A stretch of 5,372 nucleotides of DNA from contig CAYPCH010000157.1 of assembly GCA_964409165.1 (NCBI GenBank), forward strand, positions 1 to 5,372, given 5' to 3'. Positions within the stretch are counted from its first letter, which is position 1. Each line of letters opens with the position of its first letter. A program made the translations under genes and the position numbers. Source of the stretch: CAYPCH01 sp964409165 (GTDB taxonomy: Bacteria > Bacillota > Clostridia > Acetivibrionales > Acetivibrionaceae). The notes beneath the pieces are model-generated. The model searched no databases. It was not told the origin of the DNA and saw only the letters and a list, made by a program, of their open reading frames with translations. This document shows positions 1 through 5,122 of this stretch, piece by piece.

Positions 1-103
1 TACTAAATTTTGCCTCTTTCATTTCACTCCAAGAGGCCTAACAAACTTTCGTACCATCGAGGGTACTAAATTTTGCCTCTTTCATTTCACTCTGAGACGC
101 TTA
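1..103. repeat. End of a tandem array of 63-bp repeat units
   Basis: Positions 1-29 and 64-92 are identical, giving a 63-bp period. Homology continues beyond the identical core: read on the minus strand, 86-103 matches 23-40 with four mismatches in 18 bases. The array therefore runs off the left edge, and its last unit is degenerate and ends at the tsf terminator. Each unit contains nested inverted repeats: GCCTCTT (12-18 and 75-81) can pair with AAGAGGC (31-37), and GTACC (51-55) with GGTAC (62-66) around a 6-nt loop. The period is 21 codons. On the plus strand one frame is open from position 2 to a TAA at 116-118 and carries the motif TKFCLFHFT twice. On the minus strand each unit holds a 15-codon ORF, MKEAKFSTLDGTKVC then TAG. 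I do not recognise the family, and coding versus structural DNA cannot be decided from two copies. Confidence 0.8.
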
Positions 104-133
104 AAAAGGAACATATAATAAATTACATGTTCC
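103..133 (-). terminator. Intrinsic terminator of tsf
   Basis: On the minus strand GGAACAT (133-127) pairs with ATGTTCC (114-108). G-U and A-U pairs extend the stem towards a small loop. Five U residues (A-run 103-107 on the plus strand) follow directly. It lies 15 nt beyond the tsf stop codon, so tsf transcription probably ends here rather than continuing into pyrH. Confidence 0.75.
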
Positions 134-148
134 GCAAAGTCACGTATA

Positions 149-796
149 TTAACCGCCTATCTGCTTCATAACTTCTTCGGCAAAATTATCTTCTTTCTTT
201 TCAATACCTTCGCCTCTTTCAAATCTTACAAATCTTCTTATATTGATGTTTTCCCCTATGGTTGTTATTTTCTCAGTAAGAAGCTGCTGGATTGTTTTGT
301 CCGGATCCTTAATCCATTGCTGTTCTAAAAGACAAACTTCCTTATAGTATTTGTCTATTCTTCCTTCAACCATCTTGTCTACTATTTTTTCAGGTTTACC
401 TTCATTAAGAGCCTGTGCTCTTAATATTTCCTTTTCTTTTTCAATAGTTTCAGACGGCACTTCTTCTCTTCTTATGTATTCCGGTTTGCTCGCTGCTATC
501 TGCATTGCAATATCTTTTACAAAAGCTTTAAAGTCTTCATTTTTAGCTGCGAAGTCAGTTTCAATATTGACTTCAACCAAAACACCGATTCTGCCATCTC
601 CATGTATATAAGATTCAACTAAACCTTCCGCTGCAATCCTTCCTGCCTTTTTCTGAGCTGCTGCAAGACCTTTCTCTCTTAAGAACTCAATAGCCTTATC
701 CATATCGCCATTTGTTTCAGACAAAGCCTTTTTACAATCCATCATTCCAACTCCGGTAGTTTCACGAAGCTGTTTAACCATTTCAGCAGTAATCAT
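149..796 (-). CDS. tsf: Translation elongation factor Ts
   Basis: EF-Ts is the cytoplasmic nucleotide exchange factor that releases GDP from EF-Tu so that EF-Tu can bind GTP and aminoacyl-tRNA again. The 215-residue product starts with the UBA-like EF-Tu-binding domain (about 1-55, with LRETTGVGMMDCKKAL at 10-25). The core follows, with the conserved ETDFAAKNEDF at 79-89; its TDF corresponds to the E. coli TDFV segment that reaches the EF-Tu Mg2+ site. INIRRFVRFERGEG (184-197) closes the domain. The length fits the short Gram-positive form; E. coli has about 283 residues because of a longer core and a coiled-coil insertion. The ATG at 796-794 follows GGAGG (808-804) with 7 nt spacing, which fixes the start. 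It lies downstream of rpsB as in most bacteria, but terminators flank it on both sides. Confidence 0.97.
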   Translation of the reverse strand: MITAEMVKQLRETTGVGMMDCKKALSETNGDMDKAIEFLREKGLAAAQKKAGRIAAEGLVESYIHGDGRIGVLVEVNIETDFAAKNEDFKAFVKDIAMQIAASKPEYIRREEVPSETIEKEKEILRAQALNEGKPEKIVDKMVEGRIDKYYKEVCLLEQQWIKDPDKTIQQLLTEKITTIGENINIRRFVRFERGEGIEKKEDNFAEEVMKQIGG

Positions 797-841
797 TTGA
801 ATTCCTCCAAATCTAATTTATTTCATATTTATTAGTTAAAA

Positions 842-869
842 TATTTAAAGTTTTATTCATATTATTCAA
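842..869 (-). promoter_or_regulatory. Weak candidate promoter for tsf
   Basis: On the minus strand, TTGAAT (869-864) and TAAATA (847-842) are 16 nt apart, or AAATAT (846-841) at 17 nt, in a very AT-rich stretch between the rpsB terminator and the tsf ribosome binding site. The -10 match is poor and such hexamers arise easily in AT-rich DNA. It is listed because the strong terminator at 929-970 implies that tsf needs either read-through or a promoter of its own. Confidence 0.25.
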
Positions 870-928
870 TACTTTTCACATATATATTCACATAATGCAA
901 CATTTTTTTCTTTCCCTTGAAGATATCT

Positions 929-970
929 AAAAAAGTCTGACTTCAAGCTTACATGAAGATTGAAGTCAGA
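929..970 (-). terminator. Strong intrinsic terminator/attenuator between rpsB and tsf
   Basis: On the minus strand TCTGACTTCAA (970-960) pairs perfectly with TTGAAGTCAGA (946-936). This gives an 11-bp stem with a 13-nt loop, followed by C and then six U residues (A-run 929-934 on the plus strand). It begins 9 nt after the rpsB stop codon. Stem length and U-tract are those of an efficient rho-independent terminator, so it should reduce or block transcription from rpsB into tsf. Confidence 0.85.
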
Positions 971-979
971 ACCTTGTTA

Positions 980-1741
980 TTATACTTCTGCTATAACTTC
1001 TTCTGTAACTTCTGCTTCTTGCTGTTCTTCTTCAACCGACTCAGAAGCAGATAATTGTTCTCCCTGTCTTCCTTCTATAATTGCATCTGCAACTTTAGCT
1101 GCTATAAGCTTTACAGCCCTAATAGCATCATCATTTCCCGGAATTACGTAATCAACCTCATCAGGGTCACAGTTTGTATCAACAATCGCAACAACAGGTA
1201 TACCAAGTTTTCTTGCTTCCAATATTGCAATTCTTTCCTTTCTTGGGTCAACCACAAACAACGCTCCCGGAATATCCTTCATATCCTTTATTCCACCAAG
1301 ATACTTTTCGAGTTTTTCCATTTCGCCCCTCAGTTTTATTACTTCTTTTTTGGGCAATACATCAAAAACTCCCTCTTGCTCCATCTGCATCAATTCTTTA
1401 AGTCTTTCAATTCTTCTGCGAATAGTTTTAAAGTTTGTGAGCATTCCACCAAGCCATCTTGCATTTACAAAAAACTGGTCAGCCCTTTCGGCTTCTTCCT
1501 TGATTGAATCCTGAGCCTGCTTCTTTGTTCCTACAAAAAGAACACTCTGCCCACTCATTGCTACTTCCCTTATAAAATAATAGGCTTCTTCAACCTTTTT
1601 CACAGTTTTCTGAAGATCGATAATATAGATACCGTTCCTCTCTGTGAAAATGTACTCCGCCATTTTCGGATTCCACCTTCTGGTCTGATGACCAAAGTGA
1701 ACTCCTGCTTCTAATAATTGTTTCATTGAAATAACCGACAT
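980..1741 (-). CDS. rpsB: 30S ribosomal protein S2
   Basis: S2 is a primary component of the small ribosomal subunit, bound between head and body, and it is needed for assembly of S1-type or late proteins. The 253-residue product contains both classic S2 signatures: MKQLLEAGVHFGHQTRRWNP near the N-terminus (6-25), and a second block at about 158-193 that includes FVVDPRKERIAILEARKLG and ends VAIVDTNCDP. The family-typical VNARWLGGMLTNFKTIRRRI lies at 92-111. The last 23 residues are a low-complexity acidic tail rich in Glu, common in Firmicute S2. The ATG at 1741-1739 follows GGAGG (1753-1749) with 7 nt spacing. rpsB is first in a short unit with tsf and has a recognisable promoter upstream. 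Confidence 0.97.
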   Translation of the reverse strand: MSVISMKQLLEAGVHFGHQTRRWNPKMAEYIFTERNGIYIIDLQKTVKKVEEAYYFIREVAMSGQSVLFVGTKKQAQDSIKEEAERADQFFVNARWLGGMLTNFKTIRRRIERLKELMQMEQEGVFDVLPKKEVIKLRGEMEKLEKYLGGIKDMKDIPGALFVVDPRKERIAILEARKLGIPVVAIVDTNCDPDEVDYVIPGNDDAIRAVKLIAAKVADAIIEGRQGEQLSASESVEEEQQEAEVTEEVIAEV

Positions 1742-1748
1742 TATTACA

Positions 1749-1770
1749 CCTCCAAAAGTTTTATACCTCC
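1749..1770 (-). promoter_or_regulatory. Duplicated Shine-Dalgarno in the rpsB leader
   Basis: Two GGAGG motifs lie in tandem upstream of rpsB on the minus strand. One (1753-1749) sits 7 nt from the ATG; the other (1770-1766) is 17 nt further upstream. They belong to an imperfect direct repeat, CTTTGGAGGTATAA and TTTTGGAGGTGTAA. The upstream copy has no start codon at a usable distance. It lies directly after a small possible hairpin, CAAAG(N7)CTTTG. The proximal motif clearly sets the start. The distal one could be a ribosome standby site or part of S2 autoregulation, which is inference. Confidence 0.5.
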
Positions 1771-1843
1771 AAAGCTCTCATCTTTGCGGTAAACCATAAG
1801 GCACTTTCCACAAATCAAGCTAAGTGTGTATTTTCCGTAAAGT

Positions 1844-1872
1844 AGTATACCACATAGAATTCTTTTTATCAA
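1844..1872 (-). promoter_or_regulatory. Sigma-A promoter of rpsB with extended -10
   Basis: On the minus strand the -35 TTGATA (1872-1867) and the -10 TATACT (1849-1844) are separated by exactly 17 nt. TGG immediately before the -10 gives an extended TGnTATACT element. Transcription would begin near 1836-1838, leaving a leader of about 95 nt before rpsB. I recognise no known ribosomal-protein leader in it. A-tracts at 1886-1891, 1896-1900 and 1911-1915 lie at roughly -50, -60 and -75 and resemble an UP element, as expected for a highly expressed ribosomal gene. Confidence 0.75.
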
Positions 1873-1923
1873 CAATATTGATAAGTTTTTTGAAATTTTT
1901 ATCATTAGACTTTTTATCATTAG
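1866..1923. repeat. Cluster of TTATCA/TGATAA boxes upstream of rpsB
   Basis: A 13-bp direct repeat, TTTTTATCATTAG, occurs at 1896-1908 and 1911-1923 (15-bp period). A perfect inverted repeat, TTATCAA (1866-1872) and TTGATAA (1878-1884) with a 5-nt centre, overlaps the rpsB -35. In all, four TTATCA/TGATAA hexamers fall within 54 bp between the MATE stop codon and the rpsB promoter. On the plus strand the inverted repeat is followed by G and six T, so it resembles a weak terminator, but no plus-strand gene precedes it. I see no clear minus-strand terminator for the MATE gene in this gap. Confidence 0.6.
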
Positions 1924-1932
1924 TGTACACCA

Positions 1933-3321
1933 TTAATTTGACGGTTCAGGTTCACTGACTGTTACGTTATTAACAACTGTACTTACCTTCCATTTACCTG
2001 AAAGATAGTATATAAATACAAAAATGGTTGTAGCCAAACTCGCAAGGGGCGCAGCCATGCTTAATCCTCTCATTCCTTTTTCAAGAATCACACCCAGCAA
2101 GATAGCAAGCGGTATTCGGAAACCAAGGGATGACATGATACTACTGACTGATGATATAATTGTATGACCTGAACCTGTTATTACGCCATTCAGACAAAAA
2201 ACAGCAGGAACAATCAAGTAATCAAGGGAAAAAACCCTTATATATTCTACCCCTTCGGAAACCATTTTAGGGTCTTCTCCGAAAAGACCAAGAATCTGTT
2301 CAGGAAATAATTGTGTAATTGTAAACATAACAATGGATACTGAAAATGAAAGTATTAACCCCGTGTGAAAGGTCTTTTTTGCACGTTCAACCATACCGGC
2401 ACCCATATTTTGAGCTACCATCGCTGATACTGAAGAGCCTACCGCAACAGCTGGCAGTATTGCAAATCCGTTAAATTTGCCGACAATTCCAAGCGCTGCC
2501 GATGCACTAACACTTATTCCATTGGCAATAGCAATCAGCACAAGAAAAGAGAAATTGACAATGACATTCTGGATAGAAATTGGAATTCCTACCCTCAACA
2601 GCACAAAAATTCTTTCCTTATATATTCGGAAGGAATTAAACCTGAAATCAAAACCCAAATCGCTTCGTTTTATATATATAATACATGCAATCATGCTTAC
2701 AGCTTGAGAAATTACTGTTGCAAGTGCTGCTCCTCTAGATTCCATATGAAAAACACCTACAAATAAAAGGTCAAGCAAAATATTTATTACGCAAGCAATG
2801 GAAACAAAAATCAGCGGTCGCTTACTATCTCCTAGTCCACGTAAAATAGCCGAAAACGCATTATACCCAAAAATAAAAACAGTTCCCAATAATGTTATAT
2901 TCAAATAACTCCTTGCCTGCTCATAGGACTCTTTCGGTGTTTGAATAAGCTTAAGGATAATATCCGACATCAGCATCATAACTACAGTGACAACAATTGA
3001 TGTAATAAGAAGGAATGTAATAAGCGTTCTTATGGATTCATCCATACTTTTTCTGTCTCCCGAACCTAGGTATTGAGCGATAACAACCGTTCCGCCAACG
3101 CTTAAACCTACGGCTATATTGGTTATTAAAAAAGTAACCTGTCCGCCTATATTAACACCTGATATTCCTTCAGTACCCACAAAGTTCCCGACTATCAACA
3201 TATCAGCAACATTGTAAAGCGTTTGTATAAAATTTGAAAGTATAAAAGGCAATGCAAACATTATAAGTTGTAATGCAACATTTCCTTTTGTCAGATTATT
3301 TTCAACAGTTTGTTTCTTCAT
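1933..3321 (-). CDS. MATE-family multidrug/cation efflux transporter
   Basis: The product is an inner-membrane antiporter of the MATE (MatE) family. These proteins export cationic drugs or metabolites in exchange for Na+ or H+. The 462 residues and about 12 hydrophobic segments match the usual family size. Two homologous lobes are visible: the N-lobe starts with LPFILSNFIQTLYNVADMLI (24-43), whose Asp40 corresponds to the conserved TM1 aspartate of DinF/MepA-like members. LRGLGDSKRPL (160-170) is a typical loop motif. The C-lobe starts near 240 and carries MVAQNMGAGMVERAKKTF (301-318) and NGVITGSGHTIIS (378-390). A short polar tail ends in PEPSN. The start is fixed by GGGGAG (3333-3328) 6 nt before the ATG. 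The subfamily resembles MepA/DinF more than NorM. Substrate is unknown, so no symbol is assigned. A 26-codon ORF precedes it. Confidence 0.93.
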   Translation of the reverse strand: MKKQTVENNLTKGNVALQLIMFALPFILSNFIQTLYNVADMLIVGNFVGTEGISGVNIGGQVTFLITNIAVGLSVGGTVVIAQYLGSGDRKSMDESIRTLITFLLITSIVVTVVMMLMSDIILKLIQTPKESYEQARSYLNITLLGTVFIFGYNAFSAILRGLGDSKRPLIFVSIACVINILLDLLFVGVFHMESRGAALATVISQAVSMIACIIYIKRSDLGFDFRFNSFRIYKERIFVLLRVGIPISIQNVIVNFSFLVLIAIANGISVSASAALGIVGKFNGFAILPAVAVGSSVSAMVAQNMGAGMVERAKKTFHTGLILSFSVSIVMFTITQLFPEQILGLFGEDPKMVSEGVEYIRVFSLDYLIVPAVFCLNGVITGSGHTIISSVSSIMSSLGFRIPLAILLGVILEKGMRGLSMAAPLASLATTIFVFIYYLSGKWKVSTVVNNVTVSEPEPSN

Positions 3322-3391
3322 TTGTATCTCCCCAACAAAATAGTATTATTTAAATTTTTCAATACATAATCAGTTTAGTGATATGCATAGT

Positions 3392-3472
3392 TCAATTAAT
3401 TTTTAATTTATATATCCATGAGCAAATACATTCAAGGTATTCCGGGTTTTCAGACAATAATTCTATATTCAT
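3392..3472 (-). pseudogene. 26-codon ORF: GNAT N-terminal remnant or MATE leader peptide
   Basis: A minus-strand ORF starts at ATG 3472-3470 and ends at TGA 3394-3392. AAAGGA (plus-strand 3481-3486) gives a good Shine-Dalgarno at 8 nt spacing, and a promoter candidate lies at 3513-3540. The peptide begins MNIELLSENPEYLE and continues with CICSWIY. This strongly resembles the start of GNAT-family N-acetyltransferases, where a first beta strand is followed by PEYl and then by WiY(n)EW. The resemblance stops after WIY; the last residues are lysine/asparagine-rich and encoded by AT-rich DNA. It may be the 5' stump of a deleted acetyltransferase gene. Because its translation signals are intact and MATE starts 70 nt further on, it could instead act as a leader ORF. 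The GNAT match is from memory, not from a search. Confidence 0.45.
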
Positions 3473-3491
3473 ATTTTCTATCCTTTCGTTA

Positions 3492-3520
3492 TTGAATTTG
3501 TCGTGTTACTATATTATAAT
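3492..3520 (+). promoter_or_regulatory. Candidate sigma-A promoter for mgtE
   Basis: TTGAAT (3492-3497) and a perfect TATAAT (3515-3520) are 17 nt apart on the plus strand. Transcription would begin near 3527, giving an mgtE leader of about 195 nt. That is long enough for a regulatory RNA, but I see none of the conserved blocks of the M-box (ykoK) Mg2+ riboswitch, and the leader is AT-rich. A weaker alternative closer to the gene is TTTAAT with TATATA around 3611-3639. Confidence 0.5.
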
Positions 3521-3540
3521 ACTTTAGAAACATTATACAA
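3513..3540 (-). promoter_or_regulatory. Candidate promoter for the small ORF and MATE gene
   Basis: On the minus strand TTGTAT (3540-3535) and TATAAT (3518-3513) are 16 nt apart. Transcription would begin near 3506, about 34 nt before the 26-codon ORF and 185 nt before MATE. Its -10 overlaps the plus-strand -10 at 3515-3520. A second minus-strand option lies just upstream: TTGCTT (3559-3554) with TATAAT (3537-3532), also 16 nt apart. The perfect -10 boxes are good evidence, but the -35 boxes are weak. Confidence 0.45.
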
Positions 3541-3551
3541 CAATTTTGTTG
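3538..3551. promoter_or_regulatory. Palindrome CAACAATTTTGTTG in the divergent promoter region
   Basis: CAACAA (3538-3543) and TTGTTG (3546-3551) form a perfect 6-bp inverted repeat with a 2-nt centre. It overlaps the -35 of the minus-strand promoter and lies just downstream of the plus-strand promoter start. It could be a repressor operator or a short hairpin in the mgtE leader. No regulator gene is present in the window. Confidence 0.35.
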
Positions 3552-3698
3552 CCAAGCAATCAAACCAACAAATATACTTGCATAACTTTTTTTGCATGAT
3601 TTTTTCCAGTTTAATGCATAATATGTGAGTAGTATATATAATCGTAGCTCATTCATTATTTCGTACTACATAATAATAATACACAAAAACGTTATTGC

Positions 3699-3724
3699 AA
3701 ATGTAAAGGAGGAAAATGTAAATG
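3699..3724 (+). promoter_or_regulatory. mgtE ribosome binding site flanked by two ATG-TAA start-stops
   Basis: AGGAGG (3707-3712) lies 9 nt before the mgtE ATG (3722-3724) and sets the start. The 9-bp sequence AAATGTAAA occurs on both sides of it, at 3699-3707 and 3714-3722. Each copy contains ATG followed at once by TAA. The second start-stop (ATG 3716-3718, TAA 3719-3721) ends on the base before the mgtE start codon. Its ATG is only 3 nt from AGGAGG, probably too close for efficient initiation. Confidence 0.6.
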
Positions 3725-5062
3725 GATTTTAAATATTTGACATATTTGCTGAATGAAAAAAAGTACCAGGAATTAAAGTTGGAGTTACAAGATTCTGAAG
3801 TGGCAGACATTGCTGAATTTATGGATAATTTAGAGAAAAAGCAGGCTTTTTTATTTTTCAGACTTTTGCCAAAGGAAATGGCGGCTGACGTATTCTCATA
3901 CCTTTCTACCGAAAAACAAGCTGAAATATCAGACTTGGTAAAAGAAGAAGAATTACGCAATATACTAAACGATCTATACTTTGACGACAAATTGGATCTT
4001 TTAGAAGAAATGCCTGCAAATGTAGTAAAAAAGATATTAAAAAACACTCCTATTTTTGAGCGCAAATTAATTAATCAGTTTCTTAAATACCCTCAGAATT
4101 CTGCAGGTAGCATAATGACAATAGAATATGTTGACTTGAAGAAGGAAATGCTTGTTGAGGAGTCAATTGAAAGAATAAGAAAAACTGCACCTGACAAGGA
4201 AACCATCTACACTTGCTATGTGGTTGATTCAGAAAGGCACTTAGAAGGCACGCTCTCTTTAAAAGACCTGGTATTGGCTCATAAAGACACAAAAGTCAAA
4301 GACATAATGCGTAAGGAACCAATATTTGCAAATACACATGATGATCAGGAATATGTTGCAGATATATTTAAAAAATATGATTTTCTGGCATTGCCTATTG
4401 TAGACAATGAAAAAAGACTTGTCGGTATTGTAACAATTGATGATATTGTTGATGTAATTGAAGAGGAAAACACTGAAGACTTTTATAAAATGGCAGCCAT
4501 AGAACCAACTCAAGAAGAGTACATCCATGCCGGAATTTTCACCCTTGCCCGCAAGAGAATTGTTTGGCTTTTGGTACTTATGTTTTCTGCTACTTTTACA
4601 GGCTATATAATCAGGAGCTATGAAGATACTCTGCAATCTGTTGTTGCACTTGCTGCATTTATCCCCATGCTGATGGATACCGGCGGAAATGCTGGTTCAC
4701 AGGCTTCCACACTTGTAATCAGAAGTATTGTTCTTGGAGAAGTAGCATTTAAAGATATCCTTAGAGTTATTTGGAAGGAATTTAGAGTAAGTTCTTTAGT
4801 GGGCATTGTATTAGCTGTACTGAACTTTTTAAGAATATATTTTCTTGAGGGTTACCCTTTTCCCATTGCTTTGACCGTTTCAGCAACCCTTATATTTACT
4901 GTAATCATTGCAAAGGTTGTTGGTGGGATGTTGCCGATTTTCGCTAATAAACTAAAGCTTGATCCTGCTATTATGGCAAGTCCCTTAATTACAACAATTG
5001 TAGATGTACTTACTTTAATTATTTATTTCTATTTTGCAACACTGTTTATTGACATTGGTTAA
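3722..5062 (+). CDS. mgtE: MgtE magnesium transporter/channel
   Basis: MgtE is a homodimeric Mg2+-selective inner-membrane channel. Its cytoplasmic domains sense Mg2+ and close the pore when Mg2+ is high. The 446-residue product matches the family length (Thermus protein 450) and is complete. An acidic, helical MgtE_N domain occupies about 15-120. CBS domain 1 spans about 123-186 (starting YPQNSAGSIMT) and CBS domain 2 about 191-255 (KVKDIMRKEP to GIVTIDDIVDVIEEEN). A connecting plug helix follows (about 256-278), then five membrane segments to the C-terminus. The signature PMLMDTGGNAGSQASTLVIR (315-334) is intact. Asp428 in the last segment (ITTIVDVLTL) corresponds to the pore aspartate described in Thermus MgtE (Asp432). 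It is divergent from the MATE gene, and no M-box riboswitch is visible upstream. Confidence 0.96.
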   Translation: MDFKYLTYLLNEKKYQELKLELQDSEVADIAEFMDNLEKKQAFLFFRLLPKEMAADVFSYLSTEKQAEISDLVKEEELRNILNDLYFDDKLDLLEEMPANVVKKILKNTPIFERKLINQFLKYPQNSAGSIMTIEYVDLKKEMLVEESIERIRKTAPDKETIYTCYVVDSERHLEGTLSLKDLVLAHKDTKVKDIMRKEPIFANTHDDQEYVADIFKKYDFLALPIVDNEKRLVGIVTIDDIVDVIEEENTEDFYKMAAIEPTQEEYIHAGIFTLARKRIVWLLVLMFSATFTGYIIRSYEDTLQSVVALAAFIPMLMDTGGNAGSQASTLVIRSIVLGEVAFKDILRVIWKEFRVSSLVGIVLAVLNFLRIYFLEGYPFPIALTVSATLIFTVIIAKVVGGMLPIFANKLKLDPAIMASPLITTIVDVLTLIIYFYFATLFIDIG

Positions 5063-5079
5063 TAAACAGTGTTGCAAAA
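5032..5079. repeat. Perfect 19-bp inverted repeat spanning the mgtE stop codon
   Basis: TTTTGCAACACTGTTTATT (5032-5050) and its exact reverse complement (5061-5079) flank a 10-nt loop. The left arm encodes the last mgtE codons, and the stop codon TAA (5060-5062) straddles the loop and the right arm. As RNA it would be a very stable hairpin at the 3' end of mgtE. No U-tract follows on either strand (A on the plus strand, AAAATAG on the minus strand), so it is not a canonical intrinsic terminator. It may protect or process the 3' end, or terminate weakly. Confidence 0.85.
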
Positions 5080-5122
5080 ACGCAATGCAATTGTAAGTTT
5101 AGGTCATTAATGTAATAGCCCC

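Noticed and set aside
1..103. CRISPR array (29-30 bp repeat with 34-bp spacer, 63-bp period)
   Set aside because: The would-be spacers are partly homologous to each other and the inverted repeats cross repeat-spacer borders. Only two copies are visible and no cas gene is present, so a tandem repeat explains it better.
1055..1507. 150-codon plus-strand ORF opposite rpsB
   Set aside because: It lies wholly antisense to a well-supported S2 gene, has no ribosome binding site, and its translation is low-complexity (Phe, Ser, Tyr, Asn).
1866..1892. Plus-strand intrinsic terminator (TTATCAA/TTGATAA stem followed by T6)
   Set aside because: No plus-strand gene lies upstream to be terminated, the stem has only one G-C pair per arm, and it overlaps the rpsB -35; promoter-related function is more likely.
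3595..3627. Ten-codon plus-strand ORF (MIFSSLMHNM) in the mgtE leader
   Set aside because: No Shine-Dalgarno precedes it and the sequence is AT-rich, so chance occurrence is likely.
3527..3721. M-box (ykoK) magnesium riboswitch upstream of mgtE
   Set aside because: None of its conserved sequence blocks is visible and the leader is too AT-rich to form its paired core.
3649..4065. 138-codon minus-strand ORF opposite the start of mgtE
   Set aside because: It is a shadow of the mgtE coding frame, with Ser/Phe-rich composition and no supporting translation signals.
4259..4636. 125-codon minus-strand ORF inside mgtE
   Set aside because: It is antisense to conserved CBS and membrane domains of mgtE, and its composition is typical of a complementary-strand shadow.
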